A DNA stretch of 22,919 nt from CAYSLA01 sp964431685 (lineage in GTDB: Bacteria; Armatimonadota; UBA5829). Numbering within the stretch: the stretch's first letter is position 1; each line of letters opens with the position of its first letter. Shown here one piece after another: positions 21,544 to 22,919 of the stretch. The notes under the pieces are model-generated. The model did not search any database, had not been told where the DNA came from, and saw only the letters and a list, made by a program, of their open reading frames with translations. The stretch spans positions 1-22,919 of the forward strand of contig CAYSLA010000044.1 in assembly GCA_964431685.1 (NCBI GenBank), given 5' to 3'. Position numbers and translations under genes: made by a program.

Positions 21544-22919
21544 GTGATAAGACAGACGAGAGCCCCCTACAACACTTGTGCTAAGCTCGAGCTCGGCGAC
21601 TTCTGCGATGTCATCCGGTATTCCGCGTCTGGGCTGGAGATTGGGTTTGTGCTGGAGATGCAGGACGCCGCCCCCAGTTTCTCTTTCGGTTCAGCCGCTG
21701 CGTCTACAGTCCAGAGTGTTTACACTTCTGTGGCGGACCGGGACAGGAGAATCAAGGATGACGGTAACTGGTTGTCTCTGGAAGGACGGCTTCTCAGTCC
21801 CGCCGGGGACGACTCTGGTGTTCGATACCGACTGGAGATAGAGCGAGAGGCTCCATCCACCATCGGCAAGGTGACTCTCTTCGGTCGGTCGGAGTTCGAC
21901 GACAGACCGGTCACGCTGAGGTTCGTCGAAACCCGGCCGTTCGAAGCCGTCCTCGAGTACCGCAACGACCCTACGTGTTACGCCGCGCCCTATCAGGAGA
22001 CTCCGCTGGTCCTCTGGCGAACCGGGGAACGAGGGATCGTCACGTGTTTCGGGAACGGCAACGTTAGGCCGTATGCGTTCCGGGATCGGGTACATTCTGC
22101 GACGTACTTTGCCAGCGAGTTCGAGTTCATTCTGGCAGAGTATAACATCGGATGCCGGATACCTCCGATTGCCTACAACACGCTGGTGCAGGAGACGGGG
22201 GGTATGCTGGACCAAGACATGGAGCAGCAGAGGTTGCCGGAGGACTATGAGCAGCGGCTCCGATATCTGCAGAACCTCGGTGTTGATCGCGTGATACTCC
22301 ATTCTCCCTGGCAGAAGCTTCACGGCCTGTGGGAGCCCAGACACCCGGAGTTGTACTGGTCGATTGTCGAGTATGCGCACCAGATCGGCTTGAATGTGCT
22401 TGCGTACTGGAACCCAAACGCGTTCGAGACCCCTCACGCATTTGAAGACGACATACTCTTCACGTGGCCAGGCCTGGGGCCGGACTGGGGCAAGACGCTC
22501 AGAATGGCAGATGTTGGTCGCCCTGGCGGGGAGGCTCTGGCCAGGAGAAGTCTGCACGACTGGCTGGAGACCAACCGCAGTCTCGACGGCATCTACATCG
22601 ATCTGTTCTGGTCGTTCGGCGATCGCTCGCAGGGTTTGATCAGGCATAGCTTCCCTCAGGTTGAGCGCTTGAGCAGGTGGTGCATTGAGCGCCTCAGAGA
22701 ATGGCGAGAGGACTTCATCCTGATGTTCAACGCGCGCTACTATGGGCCGCCTTCGATGTTCAGGGTGGGGGAGCCGCTCTTCGGTGAATGGACTGACGCG
22801 GGCGATGAAGTGGTCGAGAGCGGGCGCATATTCGGAGGCGCGAACATGTGGCCCATCATCGGTCTGGGAGACGAATCCGTGGGACTTGACTTCGTCCCAA
22901 TTACCGATGACAATATGAG
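21544..22919 (+). CDS. TIM-barrel glycoside-hydrolase-like protein (3' end outside window)
   Basis: An uninterrupted frame of 458 codons runs from a GTG at 21544 (GAGG at 7-base spacing, 10 bases after the GH36 stop) to the window end. Residues 1 to about 215 look like a beta-sandwich, with strand-like phrases such as SGLEIGFVLEMQ, VRYRLEIERE and PVTLRFVETRPF. From about residue 230 a TIM barrel follows: YEQRLRYLQNLGVDRVILHS, IVEYAHQIGLNVLAYWNPN, SLDGIYIDLFWSFGD, DFILMFNARYY and FGEWTDAGDEVV. Asp353 in DGIYIDLF sits where a barrel hydrolase nucleophile often lies, and Glu in LFGEW is a second candidate. The family cannot be named from what I see; distant GH-D, GH31 or GH13-type relatives are possible. 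No signal peptide is present. It is evidently co-transcribed with the GH36-type gene. Confidence 0.72.
   Translation, partial: MIRQTRAPYNTCAKLELGDFCDVIRYSASGLEIGFVLEMQDAAPSFSFGSAAASTVQSVYTSVADRDRRIKDDGNWLSLEGRLLSPAGDDSGVRYRLEIEREAPSTIGKVTLFGRSEFDDRPVTLRFVETRPFEAVLEYRNDPTCYAAPYQETPLVLWRTGERGIVTCFGNGNVRPYAFRDRVHSATYFASEFEFILAEYNIGCRIPPIAYNTLVQETGGMLDQDMEQQRLPEDYEQRLRYLQNLGVDRVILHSPWQKLHGLWEPRHPELYWSIVEYAHQIGLNVLAYWNPNAFETPHAFEDDILFTWPGLGPDWGKTLRMADVGRPGGEALARRSLHDWLETNRSLDGIYIDLFWSFGDRSQGLIRHSFPQVERLSRWCIERLREWREDFILMFNARYYGPPSMFRVGEPLFGEWTDAGDEVVESGRIFGGANMWPIIGLGDESVGLDFVPITDDNM

Noticed and set aside
1..22919. CRISPR arrays, tRNA or rRNA genes, transposases
   Set aside because: I saw no regularly spaced direct repeats, no cloverleaf-like or rRNA sequence and no transposase frame. 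A dedicated search was not possible here.

Overview
The window reads as a metagenome-type bacterial scaffold. It has moderate-to-high GC, four runs of exactly 100 N, and dense coding on both strands. I cannot fix the taxon. The mix of genes suggests a Gram-negative-type heterotroph of a group such as Armatimonadota or Planctomycetota, and this is inference only. The genes that hint at this are secreted TIM-barrel proteins, a uroporphyrinogen-decarboxylase-like protein beside glycoside hydrolases, a GntR/LacI-type hybrid regulator, and an rpiB-glyA-wecA-wecB run. About half of the genes appear to start with TTG or GTG, mostly with clear Shine-Dalgarno sequences.

Layout. (1) 1-4725, minus strand: a three-gene run of a secreted 834-aa TIM-barrel/jelly-roll protein, a secreted protein with a proline-rich linker, and a YihY/BrkB-family membrane protein cut by the window edge. 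(2) 4726-5107: a gene-free stretch with an assembly gap and one copy of a palindromic repeat. (3) 5108-11109, plus strand: rpiB-glyA-wecA-wecB-(AI-2E family transporter)-uppP. This combines one-carbon and pentose metabolism with the undecaprenyl-phosphate cycle: WecA loads the lipid carrier, WecB makes UDP-ManNAc, and UppP regenerates the carrier. (4) 11127-15129, minus strand: a Gfo/Idh/MocA oxidoreductase, then nadB-ftsY, which is read from a good sigma-70-type promoter. (5) 15297-22919, plus strand: a catabolic-looking locus with a near-consensus promoter. It holds a URO-D/MtaA-like protein, a GntR/LacI-type regulator, a 759-aa double beta-propeller protein, a GH36-type alpha-galactosidase-like enzyme and a second TIM-barrel hydrolase-like protein that runs off the end.

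The most interesting region is (5). It looks like a cytoplasmic carbohydrate-processing system: none of its readable proteins has a signal peptide. A propeller protein of unknown function and a URO-D paralogue lacking the usual zinc-binding cysteine are linked to two glycosidase-like enzymes and their own regulator. Two palindromic operator candidates accompany the promoter and the regulator gene.

Several dispersed palindromic intergenic repeats link the regions. One copy has apparently been captured as the N-terminus of wecB. The wecA product has lost a normally invariant metal-binding aspartate. Gaps interrupt wecB and the URO-D gene and remove the last residues of ftsY. By comparison with family lengths, at least two of the 100-N gaps are really about 300 bases.
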